Shown here: positions 7,499 to 16,918 of the stretch, one piece after another
How positions within the stretch are numbered: position 1 is the stretch's first letter
How the letters are laid out: each line of letters starts with the position of its first letter
Source: Pinibacter soli
GTDB lineage: Bacteria > Bacteroidota > Bacteroidia > Chitinophagales > Chitinophagaceae
DNA: 64,000 bases
Direction: 5' to 3'
Assembly (NCBI RefSeq): GCF_029961145.1
Contig: NZ_JASBRG010000002.1
Location: 1 to 64,000, forward strand
Notes under the pieces: generated by a model
Told to the model about the DNA's origin: nothing
Databases searched by the model: none
What the model saw: the letters and a program-made list of their open reading frames with translations, nothing else
Translations under genes and position numbers: made by a program

Positions 7499-8737
7499 AT
7501 GGAAGATCAACAACTCATACCACATCTATTCAGAACGGAGTGCAGAAAGATTACTGCTGTGCTTTGTAAGCTTTTTGGTATTGAGCATATAGAAGTGGCG
7601 GAAGATATCGCAAGCGATACATTTCTTGCCGCTACTGAATTATGGGGCATAAAAGGCTTGCCAGAAAATCCCGTTGCATGGCTGTACACTGTTGCGAAAA
7701 ACAAAGCCAAAAATCATCTTAAACGAGATGCTATTTTCAATGAAAAGATTGCCGCGCAACTAAAGCACTGCTCAAACAGCTCGGAAGAAATTGAGATAGA
7801 TCTTTCCTCTCAAAACATTACCGACAGTCAGTTGCAAATGATGTTTGCAATTTGTCATCCTGCTATATCGTCGGAAGCTCAGATCGGGCTTGCATTGCGT
7901 ATTCTTTGCGGCTTTGGTATTGAGGAAATTGCAGATGCATTTTTGACCAACAAAGAAAACATCAACAAACGATTATTCAGAGCAAAAGAAAAACTGCGAG
8001 CAGAAAATATCACTATTGAATTTCCAGGCGCAGATGAGATCAACAGTCGTCTTGAATCTGTTTTGACAACACTGTACTTGTTGTTTAATGAAGGTTATTA
8101 TTCTCTGAGTCATCATGCTGTTTTACGTAAAGATCTTTGTGCGGAATCAATGCGGCTTACGCATATGCTTACAGAAAATGAACAAACAAATACAACATCA
8201 GTCAATGCATTACTGGCGTTAATGAGTTTCCAGGCTTCACGTTTTGATGCGAGGTTTGATCTGCAAGGTGAAATGATTTTGTATGATGACCAGGATGAAA
8301 GTTTATGGAACGCTGAATTGATTGCGCAAGGCGAACATTACATGAATCTTGCATCAACTGGGGACAGTCTTTCCAAATACCATCTTGAAGCGGGGATAGC
8401 TTTCTGGCATACGCTTAAGACAGATTGTATTGAAAAATGGGAAAGCATTTTGCAGTTGTATAATCATTTGCTTTCGCTGGAATATTCTCCGGCTGCCGCA
8501 CTCAACAGGACGTACGCATTCTCAAAAGCAAGAGGTAAAAAAGAAGCAATAGTTGAAGCGGAGAAACTAGAACTAAATGATCATTATTTGTATCAGGCGT
8601 TGTTGGGAGAATTGTATTCAGGGGTTAATAATGAAAAAGCTATCAGACATTTTAAGAAGGCATTGATATTAAGTAAATCCGGAGCGGAGCGGGCTTTACT
8701 AGAGCGAAAGATCGGAAAACTGGAGACCCGAATATGA
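7499..8737 (+). CDS. ECF sigma factor with C-terminal helical extension (ECF42-like, DUF6596)
   Basis: A 412-residue RNA polymerase sigma factor, about twice the length of a simple ECF sigma. Region 2 (residues about 10-75) includes HIEVAEDIASDTFLAATELW. Region 4 (about 110-175) includes GFGIEEIADAFLTNKENINKRLFRAKEKL. A long C-terminal extension follows, carrying LYLLFNEGYYS, the conserved ARFDLQGEMILYDDQDESLW and TPR-like helices. This matches ECF42 sigma factors, which lack a classical anti-sigma and co-occur with DGPF proteins, as here. The ATG at 7499 is preferred to one at 7475 that lies inside the palindromic repeat. Confidence 0.9.
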   Translation: MEDQQLIPHLFRTECRKITAVLCKLFGIEHIEVAEDIASDTFLAATELWGIKGLPENPVAWLYTVAKNKAKNHLKRDAIFNEKIAAQLKHCSNSSEEIEIDLSSQNITDSQLQMMFAICHPAISSEAQIGLALRILCGFGIEEIADAFLTNKENINKRLFRAKEKLRAENITIEFPGADEINSRLESVLTTLYLLFNEGYYSLSHHAVLRKDLCAESMRLTHMLTENEQTNTTSVNALLALMSFQASRFDARFDLQGEMILYDDQDESLWNAELIAQGEHYMNLASTGDSLSKYHLEAGIAFWHTLKTDCIEKWESILQLYNHLLSLEYSPAAALNRTYAFSKARGKKEAIVEAEKLELNDHYLYQALLGELYSGVNNEKAIRHFKKALILSKSGAERALLERKIGKLETRI

Positions 8738-8818
8738 ATCACTAAAAGCACTTAGAACACGTAGCTAAGGATACATATATTTATTAGTCACGTTCTATCA
8801 ATTTTGAACATAAAAAAA

Positions 8819-8840
8819 AGTCCCCCGAAATCAGGAGACT
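8819..8840 (-). terminator. Terminator of tRNA-Phe
   Basis: AGTCCCC / GGAGACT stem (one G-T pair). On the minus strand it is followed by a run of eight T, immediately downstream of the tRNA. Confidence 0.75.
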
Positions 8841-8847
8841 TTTTCTG

Positions 8848-8920
8848 TGGTGTGGGCCGGGATCGAACCGGCGACACAAGGATTTTCAGTCCTTTGCTCT
8901 ACCGACTGAGCTACCGCACC
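8848..8920 (-). tRNA. tRNA-Phe (GAA)
   Basis: A 73-nt cloverleaf on the minus strand with D stem GCTC/GAGC, anticodon stem AAGGA/TCCTT, loop CTGAAAA giving anticodon GAA, and T arm GCCGG-TTCGATC-CCGGC. CCA is not encoded. The acceptor stem GGTGCGG / CCACACC has one non-canonical pair, C5 opposite A68, where a G at 68 would be expected. The tRNA is followed by its own terminator. Confidence 0.95.
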
Positions 8921-9050
8921 ATCCTTTTACTTCAACAAATTTAGTCTTTTAATGTACCTCTTTCATCGAAGCGGGACGCAAAAATAGGGGTTTCTGTCAA
9001 ATAATCGCTATTCTGCGAAAAAAAATTTCAATTATTTTTTTACAACAACA

Positions 9051-11309
9051 TTACATACCGTACTGTGCAAGGAATTTGATACGCATAATCTTCAATTGTT
9101 CCCAGTCTAAACTTAAATCACTAAGCTCATCTTGTGCCAATTTAAGATCGCTTGTTTCGCAACCTTTAAAATAATCTAATATATCTTGCTGATCATCCTC
9201 ATCCACCATTTCATTAATGGCGTAATCAAGATTCAGTTTGGTACCACTCGCTACAATCGTTTCCATTTCTTCGAGCAATTGCTCCATCTTCATATCCTTG
9301 TTCTTCGCAATTGCTTCAAGCCCAATTTTCTTATCAACCTGTTGAATGATGTAAACTTTATTGCCGCTTTTATTAACCACACTTTTCATTATGAAGTCGT
9401 CTGGTTTTACCACATCATTTTCTTCCACATATTTAGCGATGAGCTCAATGAATGGTTTACCATAGCGGATCGCTTTTCCTTTGCTTACACCTGAACATTT
9501 TTCAAGTTCCTCAACTGTTGTCGGGAACATTGTTGCCATATCGTGCAATGAGCTTTCAAGGAAAATAACAAATGGAGGCAGTGATTTTTTCTTCCCTTCT
9601 TTTTGGCGAAGTTCTTTCAGCATTTCAAACAACTTTTCGTCTGATGCAGTGGCTCCGCCGTTTGATTCACCTTCTTCATCATCTTCGTTTGCATCTTCAA
9701 ATAAATTGTTGAGCACGATTTTGAATGATGTTGGTTTCTTCAGGAACTTCTCCCCTTTTGGTGTGAACTTCAATACACCATAGTCTTCAATATCTTTTGA
9801 CAACAAGCCTTCGAGCAACATTTGACGTATCAAAGAGTTCCAGTAGTGATATGGTTCGTTGTTGCCTATTGCAAATTCCGCAATGCCTTCATGGCGGAAC
9901 ATTTGTATTTGTGGAGTGAGTTTACCCGTGATAATGTTTACAGTGTAATCTGTCGCAAAACGTTCGTCGAGCGCCTTTACTGTTTTCAATACTTTCGCTG
10001 CATTCTCTTTAGCTTCTACTTTTTCTTTCGGATGTAAACAGTTATCGCAATTGTTACAATTGTCCACTTTCCAATCTTCACCAAAATAGCTTAGCAAAGT
10101 TTTGCGGCGACAAACACCGCTTTCTGCGAAAGCAACCGTTTCCCCGATCAACTGCGCGCCGACTTCTCTTTCACTCAACGGTTTGTCTCGCATGAGGTGC
10201 TCGATCTTGGAAACATCTTTGTGGGAGTAGTAAAGAATACATTTTCCCTCCAAACCATCACGGCCTGCACGACCAGTTTCCTGGTAATAATTCTCGATAG
10301 ATTTTGGAATGTTGTAGTGTATTACAAAACGCACATCCGGCTTGTCGATGCCCATTCCAAATGCGATGGTAGCAACAATTACCTGTACATCTTCATTCAG
10401 GAACATGTCTTGTCTTTCCGCACGCAACTTACTATCAAAGCCTGCATGGTAAGCAACCGCCTTGATGTTATTTGCCACCAATATGTCTGCAAGTTCTTCG
10501 GTTGTTTTTCTATTGAGTGTATAGATGATGCCGCTCTTGCCTTTATTTTGAACAATAAATTTTACCATGTTCTTAATCGTGTCCTCTTTCTTGATCTTCG
10601 GCTGAATTTCATAATACAAATTCGACCTGTTGAAAGAAGACATGAATATATTCGGCTCGCGCAAACCAAGGTTTTTCACGATGTCGCTTTGTACCTTCGG
10701 AGTAGCTGTTGCGGTTAAAGCGATTACGGGAATATCGGGGTTGATCTGATCCATCATTTCACGCAGTCTTCTGTACTCAGGGCGAAAATCATGTCCCCAT
10801 TCAGATATACAGTGCGCTTCGTCTACTGCGAAGAATGATATCGTAAGTCCGTTAAAAAGTTCGAGATTCTCTTGCTTTGTAAGCGTTTCAGGCGCCACGT
10901 ACAAAAGTTTGGTTTTGCCCGTGAGAAGATCATCGTGTACTTCGCGAATTTCTTTTTTCGTAAGAGTGGAATTTAAGAAATGCGCAACTTCGTCGTTGCT
11001 GCTATATCCGCGAACCAGGTCAACCTGGTTTTTCATCAAAGCAATAAGCGGAGAAACAATGATTGCTACGCCCTCGCTCATAACAGCAGGAAGCTGATAA
11101 CACAAGCTTTTTCCACCCCCTGTTGGCATAATTACGAATGTATCTTTCCCGGAAAGTAACGATTGAATGATTGCTTCCTGGTTGCCCTTGAATCCATTAA
11201 AACCAAAATTTTCCTGCAAGCATTCTTTCAGGTCGTATTGAGCGGCTGCTTTTTCGATAGATTTAGCGGAAGCCTTTTTTGTAGTAGCTTTTTTAGCTGT
11301 TGTGGCCAT
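9051..11309 (-). CDS. recQ: ATP-dependent DNA helicase RecQ
   Basis: A 752-residue 3'-5' helicase acting in recombination and fork repair. After a Lys/Ala/Thr-rich N terminus come the motor motifs: [15 protein letters not shown] (Walker A, residues 61-75), [30 protein letters not shown], and [12 protein letters not shown] in motif VI. The RecQ-C-terminal zinc site follows ([19 protein letters not shown]), then a winged helix and an HRDC-like domain. A GAGGAGG tract on the minus strand lies 14 nt before the ATG, one of very few purine-rich Shine-Dalgarno-like sequences in the window but rather far away. Gene stands alone. Confidence 0.96.
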   Translation of the reverse strand: MATTAKKATTKKASAKSIEKAAAQYDLKECLQENFGFNGFKGNQEAIIQSLLSGKDTFVIMPTGGGKSLCYQLPAVMSEGVAIIVSPLIALMKNQVDLVRGYSSNDEVAHFLNSTLTKKEIREVHDDLLTGKTKLLYVAPETLTKQENLELFNGLTISFFAVDEAHCISEWGHDFRPEYRRLREMMDQINPDIPVIALTATATPKVQSDIVKNLGLREPNIFMSSFNRSNLYYEIQPKIKKEDTIKNMVKFIVQNKGKSGIIYTLNRKTTEELADILVANNIKAVAYHAGFDSKLRAERQDMFLNEDVQVIVATIAFGMGIDKPDVRFVIHYNIPKSIENYYQETGRAGRDGLEGKCILYYSHKDVSKIEHLMRDKPLSEREVGAQLIGETVAFAESGVCRRKTLLSYFGEDWKVDNCNNCDNCLHPKEKVEAKENAAKVLKTVKALDERFATDYTVNIITGKLTPQIQMFRHEGIAEFAIGNNEPYHYWNSLIRQMLLEGLLSKDIEDYGVLKFTPKGEKFLKKPTSFKIVLNNLFEDANEDDEEGESNGGATASDEKLFEMLKELRQKEGKKKSLPPFVIFLESSLHDMATMFPTTVEELEKCSGVSKGKAIRYGKPFIELIAKYVEENDVVKPDDFIMKSVVNKSGNKVYIIQQVDKKIGLEAIAKNKDMKMEQLLEEMETIVASGTKLNLDYAINEMVDEDDQQDILDYFKGCETSDLKLAQDELSDLSLDWEQLKIMRIKFLAQYGM

Positions 11310-11676
11310 ATTTCTTAAATTTTCCTCCTCACAATAAATTATTTCTCTTCCTTAAAATGAATTCTGCCGTGTGGCAAGCTAGTCGTAGAAAGATAAGGAA
11401 ATAAAGGCAGGATTTTTTAAGGTTGGCGAAGTTACTAAAAAAACATCGCTATTAAAATGATGTATTTCACAAACATGGAACTTTTAGGGACAAGTTGGGA
11501 AGTGCCCAGCCGACAAAAACCTACCACGTTCTATTTCAGATGTTTAGCAATTGGCCTTCAACCGCTTAATTTCTGATCGTTGCAGCTAAACTCTTGATAT
11601 ACGAATTTTAACAATATGTATTCATAATAAACTAGTTCTTAAGGAAGTCGCGATGTTTGCTATTTTTGCATCCATC
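11310..11676. other. Intergenic region between divergent recQ and kdsD
   Basis: 367 bp, AT-rich, presumably with the recQ promoter at its left and the kdsD promoter at its right. A TATTTTTG box at 11661-11668 is the only clear signal. I see no gene, hairpin or repeat of note. Confidence 0.6.
11661..11668 (+). promoter_or_regulatory. Candidate -7 box (TATTTTTG) of kdsD
   Basis: Perfect TAnnTTTG match 8 nt before the ATG at 11677, predicting a nearly leaderless transcript. It argues for the 11677 start over the in-frame ATG at 11653, which lies upstream of the box. Confidence 0.5.
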
Positions 11677-12642
11677 ATGACGAAAGAACAGATAAGGCAG
11701 ACAGCTTTGCGAACAATAAGTCTTGAGACTGAATCAGTTGCGGGACTGGCACATTACATAAACGACGATTTTATAAATGCGGCGAACGCTGTTTATGCAA
11801 CTGCGGGTCGATTGGTTATCAGCGGCATTGGCAAAAGCGCGGTTATTGCACAAAAGATCGTTGCGACGCTGAATTCTACCGGTACGCCGAGCCTTTTCAT
11901 GCACGCAGCCGATGCCATCCACGGCGACCTTGGAATGATCCAACAGGATGATATCGTGATGATCATCAGCAAAAGCGGTGAAAGTCCGGAGATTAAAGTA
12001 TTGGTTCCATTGGTAAAAAATTTTGGCAATCCTATTATTGCGATGGCGGGCAACGAAAAATCTTTTCTTTGCCAAAACGCAACATACATATTGAACACAA
12101 CCGTTTCCCAGGAAGCATGTCCCAATAATCTGGCACCCACCAGTAGTACTACTGCGCAAATGGTAATGGGCGATGCGCTGGCGGTTTGCCTCATGGAGCT
12201 GCGCGGCTTTTCAGGAGATGATTTTGCCAAGTTTCATCCTGGTGGATTATTGGGCAAAAAACTGTACTTGCGAGTGCAGGACATCTACATTAATAACCCA
12301 AAGCCTTTTGTTTTACCTTCAGACGGCATTAAAAGGATAATCATTTCCATTTCTGAAGGCAGAATGGGAATGACTGTGGTTGTAGACGAAAGCAAGCAAA
12401 TTCAGGGTGTTATAACAGACGGTGACTTACGCCGGATGCTCGAAAAGGAAACTGAAATAAGCAGCGTAAAAGCCACGGATATTATGTCGAAAGGGCCAAA
12501 AATGATTGAGGCCGATGCGCTTGCTGTAGATGCGCTTGACAAACTACGCAAATATGACATTACGCAACTGGTTGTTGCAGAAAACAATAAATACTGCGGA
12601 ATCATTCATTTACATGACCTTGTAAAAGAAGGACTAATTTAA
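11677..12642 (+). CDS. kdsD: Arabinose-5-phosphate isomerase (KdsD/KpsF/GutQ family)
   Basis: A 321-residue SIS-CBS enzyme that interconverts ribulose-5-phosphate and arabinose-5-phosphate, the first step of Kdo synthesis for lipopolysaccharide. The SIS domain shows VISGIGKSAVIAQK (residues 47-60), ISKSGESPEIK, TSSTTAQMVMGDALAVCLM and FHPGGLLGKKL. Two CBS repeats follow (about residues 205-321; VVDESKQIQGVITDGDLRR and CGIIHLHDLVKEGLI). It is followed by manC on the same strand, consistent with a cell-envelope sugar role. Confidence 0.93.
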   Translation: MTKEQIRQTALRTISLETESVAGLAHYINDDFINAANAVYATAGRLVISGIGKSAVIAQKIVATLNSTGTPSLFMHAADAIHGDLGMIQQDDIVMIISKSGESPEIKVLVPLVKNFGNPIIAMAGNEKSFLCQNATYILNTTVSQEACPNNLAPTSSTTAQMVMGDALAVCLMELRGFSGDDFAKFHPGGLLGKKLYLRVQDIYINNPKPFVLPSDGIKRIIISISEGRMGMTVVVDESKQIQGVITDGDLRRMLEKETEISSVKATDIMSKGPKMIEADALAVDALDKLRKYDITQLVVAENNKYCGIIHLHDLVKEGLI

Positions 12643-12656
12643 TCAGGGTTTAGGAT

Positions 12657-12745
12657 TTACGAATTAGAAATTAGCCCCGAAAGTTATGATAACGATAAAT
12701 AAACGGTCTACCAGCTAATTCCTAATTCCTAATTCCTAATTTCTA
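12657..12745. repeat. Inverted word-repeat (TAATTCC family)
   Basis: GAATTAGAAATTAGC at about 12660-12674 faces three tandem TAATTCC words and TAATTTC at about 12714-12742. Lies between kdsD and manC. Confidence 0.6.
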
Positions 12746-12806
12746 GCTGTATATCCTTATCTTGCCATCCTTAAAAAAATCGCGTTAAACCTTAAGAAGA
12801 ACAGTA

Positions 12807-13889
12807 ATGAATAAGCACCATTATGTTGCTATTATGGCTGGTGGAATAGGCAGCCGTTTTTGGCCAAAGAGCAGAACACATCATCCAAAGCAATTTCTAG
12901 ATATCCTGAACACGGGAAAAACCCTCATCCAGTGGACGTTTGAACGTTTCGCAGGATTTATTCCCAAAGAAAACATTTTCATTGTTACCTCTCAGGAATA
13001 TACAAAAACAGTAAAGGAACAACTACCGGATATTAAAGATGAAAATATCCTCGCTGAACCATCCAGAAAAAATACAGCTCCCTGCATTGCATACATGGCA
13101 TTTAAGCTATTACAGCAAGATCCAAACGCTTCTTTGATCGTAGCGCCTTCTGATCACCTGATCCTTGATGTAACGGCGTTCACAAAAGTTTCATTGGAAG
13201 CATTGCGTTTTGTTGAAAAACACAATGCACTGATCACACTGGGTATTAAGCCAAGTCATCCAAACACTGGTTACGGTTATATTCAATACGAGCAACATGC
13301 GGTGAGTGACAATGTTTACAAGGTTAAAACATTTACAGAAAAGCCTAATCTGGAGCTGGCAAAAACATTCATTGCAAGCGGCGATTTCCTCTGGAATGCG
13401 GGCATTTTCGTATGGCAAGTAAAAAATATTGTTGCTGCTTTTGAAAAATATCTACCGGAAATGTATGAAGTGTTTGCGGCCGAAAAAGATAACTTTAATA
13501 ACTCCGGAGAGCAAGCAGCAATTGAAAGAATCTATCCTCAGTGCACCAACATCTCTATTGACTTTGGCATTATGGAGAAAGCAGACAACGTGTACATCAT
13601 TCCTTCATCATTTGGTTGGAGCGATTTAGGAACGTGGAATAGTGCTTATGATAATTTGGAGAAAGATTATTTAGGCAATGCTGTAGCGGGAAATAATGTG
13701 ATTGTAATTGATGCCACTAACTGTATGGTACATGCGCCAAATAACAAACTCGTTCTTGTGCAGGGTGCTGATGACTTCATCATCGTAGATACAGAAGATG
13801 TCTTGCTGATTAGCAAGAAGAATAAAGAACAAGAGATCAAAGATTACGTTGCAGAAGTGAAACGTAAGAAAGGCGAGAAGTTTTTGTAA
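12807..13889 (+). CDS. manC: Mannose-1-phosphate guanylyltransferase
   Basis: A 360-residue nucleotidyltransferase that makes GDP-mannose from mannose-1-phosphate and GTP for glycan synthesis. The N-terminal motif AGGIGSRFWPKSR (residues 11-23) binds the nucleotide; FTEKP, LWNAGIFVW and SFGWSDLGTW are further family signatures. It lacks the C-terminal phosphomannose isomerase domain of bifunctional ManC enzymes. It lies 164 bp after kdsD, with a TATCTTG box at about 12759-12765 as a possible promoter. Confidence 0.93.
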   Translation: MNKHHYVAIMAGGIGSRFWPKSRTHHPKQFLDILNTGKTLIQWTFERFAGFIPKENIFIVTSQEYTKTVKEQLPDIKDENILAEPSRKNTAPCIAYMAFKLLQQDPNASLIVAPSDHLILDVTAFTKVSLEALRFVEKHNALITLGIKPSHPNTGYGYIQYEQHAVSDNVYKVKTFTEKPNLELAKTFIASGDFLWNAGIFVWQVKNIVAAFEKYLPEMYEVFAAEKDNFNNSGEQAAIERIYPQCTNISIDFGIMEKADNVYIIPSSFGWSDLGTWNSAYDNLEKDYLGNAVAGNNVIVIDATNCMVHAPNNKLVLVQGADDFIIVDTEDVLLISKKNKEQEIKDYVAEVKRKKGEKFL

Positions 13890-13890
13890 A

Positions 13891-13990
13891 CAATCGTGAA
13901 TGGCCAAATGTGAATCGTGAATTGGTCTCGATTGATTGATTTTACTTTTTATGATTGAACACTCAGGTTACTCACGATTCACGTTTCACA
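13891..13990. repeat. Inverted word-repeat (GTGAATCGTGAAT family)
   Basis: GTGAATGG / GTGAATCGTGAATT words at 13896-13924 face TCACGATTCACGTTTCAC at about 13972-13989. It precedes the terminator at 13992. Confidence 0.6.
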
Positions 13991-13991
13991 A

Positions 13992-14035
13992 AAATAATAA
14001 AGGCATTAACCTCGTGGTTAGTGCCTTTATTATTT
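13992..14035. terminator. Strong bidirectional terminator after manC
   Basis: Nearly perfect stem of about 20 bp (AATAATAAAGGCA...TAACC / GGTTAGTGCCTTTATTATT) with a TCGT loop. A-rich and T-rich flanks allow termination from either side. Confidence 0.85.
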
Positions 14036-14063
14036 AATTGCCTATAAATTTGCCTCGTCATTG

Positions 14064-14071
14064 TATATCTT
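14064..14071 (+). promoter_or_regulatory. Candidate -7 box (TATCTTTG) of pnuC-nadR
   Basis: Perfect TAnnTTTG match 39 nt upstream of the pnuC TTG start. Confidence 0.4.
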
Positions 14072-14110
14072 TGAGCGTTTTAATTTTTTTAGAATCCAAA
14101 AACTAACTCT

Positions 14111-14725
14111 TTGAATTTTACAGAAACCTGTTCAAACTTTATAGAAGGCATAAAAGCAACTACTCCACTTGAGTTTGTTGCGGTTGTATTTGGTATTATT
14201 TCTGTTCTTTACTCACGCAAAGAAAATATCCTGGTTTATCCCACCGGCATCATCAGCACAGTGCTTTACATATACCTATGTTTTATAGGAAAACTATACG
14301 CAGAGGCTTCTGTAAATTTTTACTATACAGTAATGAGTATTATTGGTTGGATAATGTGGGCCAGAAAAAAAGAAGGCGAAACAGTTTTACATATTACAAA
14401 AAGTAGTACAAAGGAATGGACGCACTGCTTGCTCTTTTTTGTAGGATGTTGGGTCATTCTTTTCCTTGTACTCAGACACTTTACAGACAGCATAGTTCCT
14501 TTAGCAGATGGTTTCGCCGCCGCATCAGCATATACCGGTATGTGGCTGATGGCAAAAAAGAAACTGGAGAACTGGATCTGGTGGATTGTTACAAATGTTG
14601 CTTCGATTCCACTCTATTACATCAAAGGTTATTCATTTACAAGTTTCCAATTTTTAGTTTTATTAGTTTTGGCAATAGCGGGATTGATCACATGGTCAAA
14701 GAAAATTCAGCATGAAGGACATTAA
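14111..14725 (+). CDS. pnuC: Nicotinamide riboside transporter PnuC
   Basis: A 204-residue inner-membrane protein of the PnuC family with about seven hydrophobic segments. Signatures include ISVLYSRKENILVYPTGI, NFYYTVMSIIGWIMWAR, and WWIVTNVASIPLYYIKGY, the substrate-site region near the C terminus. The likely start is a TTG at 14111. The end overlaps the nadR-like kinase gene by 14 bp, a strong sign that it imports nicotinamide riboside rather than thiamine. I see no TPP riboswitch upstream. Confidence 0.92.
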   Translation: MNFTETCSNFIEGIKATTPLEFVAVVFGIISVLYSRKENILVYPTGIISTVLYIYLCFIGKLYAEASVNFYYTVMSIIGWIMWARKKEGETVLHITKSSTKEWTHCLLFFVGCWVILFLVLRHFTDSIVPLADGFAAASAYTGMWLMAKKKLENWIWWIVTNVASIPLYYIKGYSFTSFQFLVLLVLAIAGLITWSKKIQHEGH

Positions 14726-15266
14726 AAAGATAGTAGTAATAGGCCCGGAAAGCACGGGAAAAAGCACGTTATGCAAATTGCTTGCAATGCATTTCAATAC
14801 CATTTGGGTAAAAGAATATGCGAGAGAATACCTGTTGCAAAATGGCAAGAAATATTCCTATGAAGACCTTGTAACTATTGCAAAGGGACAGATAAGTCTT
14901 GAGAACAAAGGCCTCGACGAACTTTCTGAAGAACAAACCGAACCAAGTCAAACACCATTACTTTTTATCGACACGGATATGTATGTGATGAAGGTGTGGA
15001 GCGAATTTGCGTTTGGTAAATGTGATCAGTTCATTCTCGACCAAATCGTAAGCAGAAAGTATGACCTATATCTGCTTTGCGATGTAGATATCCCTTGGAT
15101 AATAGATGAACTCCGAGAATACCCCGATCTCACGACAAGAGAAAAACTATATCATATTTACAAAGACATTCTTATCAATCAAAACGTTCCCTGGACAGAA
15201 GTGAGTGGCTCTTATGAAGAGAGGCTAGAGAAAGCGATATATGCGGTGAAGCAAATAACAGAGTAA
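14712..15266 (+). CDS. nadR: NadR-type nicotinamide riboside kinase (AAA family)
   Basis: A 184-residue P-loop protein homologous to the C-terminal kinase domain of NadR. It has Walker A GPESTGKST (residues 11-19), YAREYLL, LLFIDTDMYVMKVW and the lid helix region. It lacks the HTH repressor and NMN adenylyltransferase domains of enterobacterial NadR, so it should only phosphorylate nicotinamide riboside, trapping it after PnuC import. The overlap with pnuC indicates an operon for NAD salvage. Confidence 0.88.
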   Translation: MKDIKKIVVIGPESTGKSTLCKLLAMHFNTIWVKEYAREYLLQNGKKYSYEDLVTIAKGQISLENKGLDELSEEQTEPSQTPLLFIDTDMYVMKVWSEFAFGKCDQFILDQIVSRKYDLYLLCDVDIPWIIDELREYPDLTTREKLYHIYKDILINQNVPWTEVSGSYEERLEKAIYAVKQITE

Positions 15267-15356
15267 CTGAAGGTTTGAATATCAGAGTCTCTGTGGTTAT
15301 TTCAAGGTCATTGCATTTGAAACATTCAGTTATTCAGTTACTCAGTTATTCAATTA
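15256..15356. repeat. Inverted word-repeat (ACTGAATA family) spanning two 3' gene ends
   Basis: AACAGAGTAACTGAAGG at about 15257-15273 overlaps the nadR stop. It faces TTCAGTTATTCAGTTACTCAG from 15324, which continues to the stop of the convergent RidA gene. It may act as a shared terminator. Confidence 0.55.
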
Positions 15357-15735
15357 TTGCCGTCGCTTCTATCTCCACCAAATAATCCGGATCAATCAGG
15401 CCCCTTACTTCAATCATTGAGCAGCAGGGTTTGATGTCTTTAAAAAACTCTCCGTGAGCTCTTCCATATTCTTCCCAGCGGGAAATATCGGTTACGAATA
15501 AACGTGTTCTTATAACATGCTCAAGTCCCGCGCCGGCCTGCAGAAGTACTTTTTGTATTTTCTCGATAGCAAATTTTGTTTGCGCATATGCGTCATCGTC
15601 ACCCACAACATCTCCGTCATCATCAACTGCTACGGTGCCTGTTACCTCGATAACGTTACCCACTTTTACAGCGCGACTGTACCCTACAATATCTTCCCAT
15701 TTTGCGCCTGACGAATAATTTGTTCTGTTGCCCAT
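15346..15735 (-). CDS. RidA family protein (YjgF/YER057c/UK114)
   Basis: A 129-residue RidA-superfamily protein. Characterised RidA enzymes hydrolyse reactive enamine/imine intermediates made by PLP enzymes. Family features are EVTGTVAVDDDGDVVG, KIQKVLLQAGAGLEHVIRTRLFVTDI and CSMIEVRGLIDPDYLVEIEATAI; the catalytic-type arginine is in the RTRLFVTDI strand. It is 11 bp downstream of the exonuclease gene, so the two are probably cotranscribed. Confidence 0.88.
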   Translation of the reverse strand: MGNRTNYSSGAKWEDIVGYSRAVKVGNVIEVTGTVAVDDDGDVVGDDDAYAQTKFAIEKIQKVLLQAGAGLEHVIRTRLFVTDISRWEEYGRAHGEFFKDIKPCCSMIEVRGLIDPDYLVEIEATAIIE

Positions 15736-15746
15736 TTGTAACGATT

Positions 15747-16469
15747 TTATTTTATTTCAATATTCGCATCTGTGATCATCGCTTCGCCATTAAGCTTAAG
15801 AAAAACCTGCGCAACAGTCACTACATCTTTTTGACAATAATTTACGATCCGCTCAATGTCTTTCAAATTCCAGTACACCTCGCCCACCATGCTTCCATCA
15901 ATATCATCTTTTGGAGTTGGTACACCAAGGCTGTGCGCCATCAGCTCAAGCGACGTATAGTTTTTATAATCACCAAACTTCCACATTTCCATCGTATCGA
16001 GGTGTTTTATTTCCCATGGTTTTTTGCCCTGCATATTTAGCCCGCATGCAATGGGCAGTCCGTTTATGATCAAGCGGCGGCAGAGGTAAGGAAAATCAAA
16101 TTCTCTACCGTTATGTGCGCAGAGGTATTTATTGTCATCGCTTGCCCATTTATTCAGCATTGCATTGAACTCTGTAAGCAATTTCTTTTCATCATCTCCG
16201 TAAAAGGATTTCAGCGATATTTTTCGTTCTTCCCCGTGCCCGGCAATAAAGCCGCACGAAATGCAAATGATCTTTCCAAACTCAGCATAAATGCCGGCAC
16301 GCTGATAAATGGACGCCGCTGTATCGTCTTCCTTCCCGCGCAGCAAAACATCTGCTTTCTTTTGCCACAAATGCTTCCAGCCTTCTGGCACAAGATCATA
16401 AGTCGGGAACTGAGAAACGGTTTCAATATCTAGAAATAGAATATTCTGTATGGGGAATGTCAATGGCAT
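15747..16469 (-). CDS. DEDDy-type 3'-5' exonuclease (PolB-like)
   Basis: A 240-residue ribonuclease H-fold exonuclease resembling the predicted PolB-like 3'-5' exonuclease family. Exo motifs are LFLDIETVSQFP (Exo I, residues about 11-22), LCAHNGREFDFPYL (Exo II) and NYCQKDVVTVAQVFL (Exo III, YxxxD form), giving the DEDDy set. There is no polymerase domain. It is the first gene of a pair with ridA on the minus strand. Substrate and pathway are unknown; single-strand trimming in repair is a reasonable guess. Confidence 0.85.
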   Translation of the reverse strand: MPLTFPIQNILFLDIETVSQFPTYDLVPEGWKHLWQKKADVLLRGKEDDTAASIYQRAGIYAEFGKIICISCGFIAGHGEERKISLKSFYGDDEKKLLTEFNAMLNKWASDDNKYLCAHNGREFDFPYLCRRLIINGLPIACGLNMQGKKPWEIKHLDTMEMWKFGDYKNYTSLELMAHSLGVPTPKDDIDGSMVGEVYWNLKDIERIVNYCQKDVVTVAQVFLKLNGEAMITDANIEIK

Positions 16470-16918
16470 ACGCTAATTTAATTTGAAAATTTGAGGATAT
16501 GATAATTTGAAAATTCTTTCTGCACAACTTCTCATTTTTCAAATGTAACTCTCCAAATATCGGAAGGTAAATAATGAATTCTAAAAGACTCACTTAAAGA
16601 ATTTTCAAATTCCCACATTTTCATACTTTCAAATCCATTGTGCAAACCCATTCAAGCGAGAATCACGAAACTTAAAAGCAATATTTACCAGCAACAAGTC
16701 GTTAAACCTTTACTGTGGCAGGGAGGACATCAATCACCAAAATTTTGAAGTTATATTTTTGTTGCTGATTTTTGACAATTCTATCGTATCTTTTAATAAC
16801 GTTAGTTGCCATATTTAAAAAAGAAAAACTGCATTAAAAACTTGAAATCAAAAGTATCTGCTTTTGAGGCACTTTATTGCAGCGTGACGAATGAAAGCCA
16901 AGTTTAAATAGAAAAATC
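16470..16918. other. Intergenic region between divergent exonuclease and glucosidase genes
   Basis: 449 bp. The left part (about 16480-16640) consists of scattered ATTTGAAA-type words in both orientations. A TATTTTTG box at 16754-16761 is a candidate promoter for the glucosidase with a leader of about 150 nt. No gene or strong hairpin seen. Confidence 0.55.
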
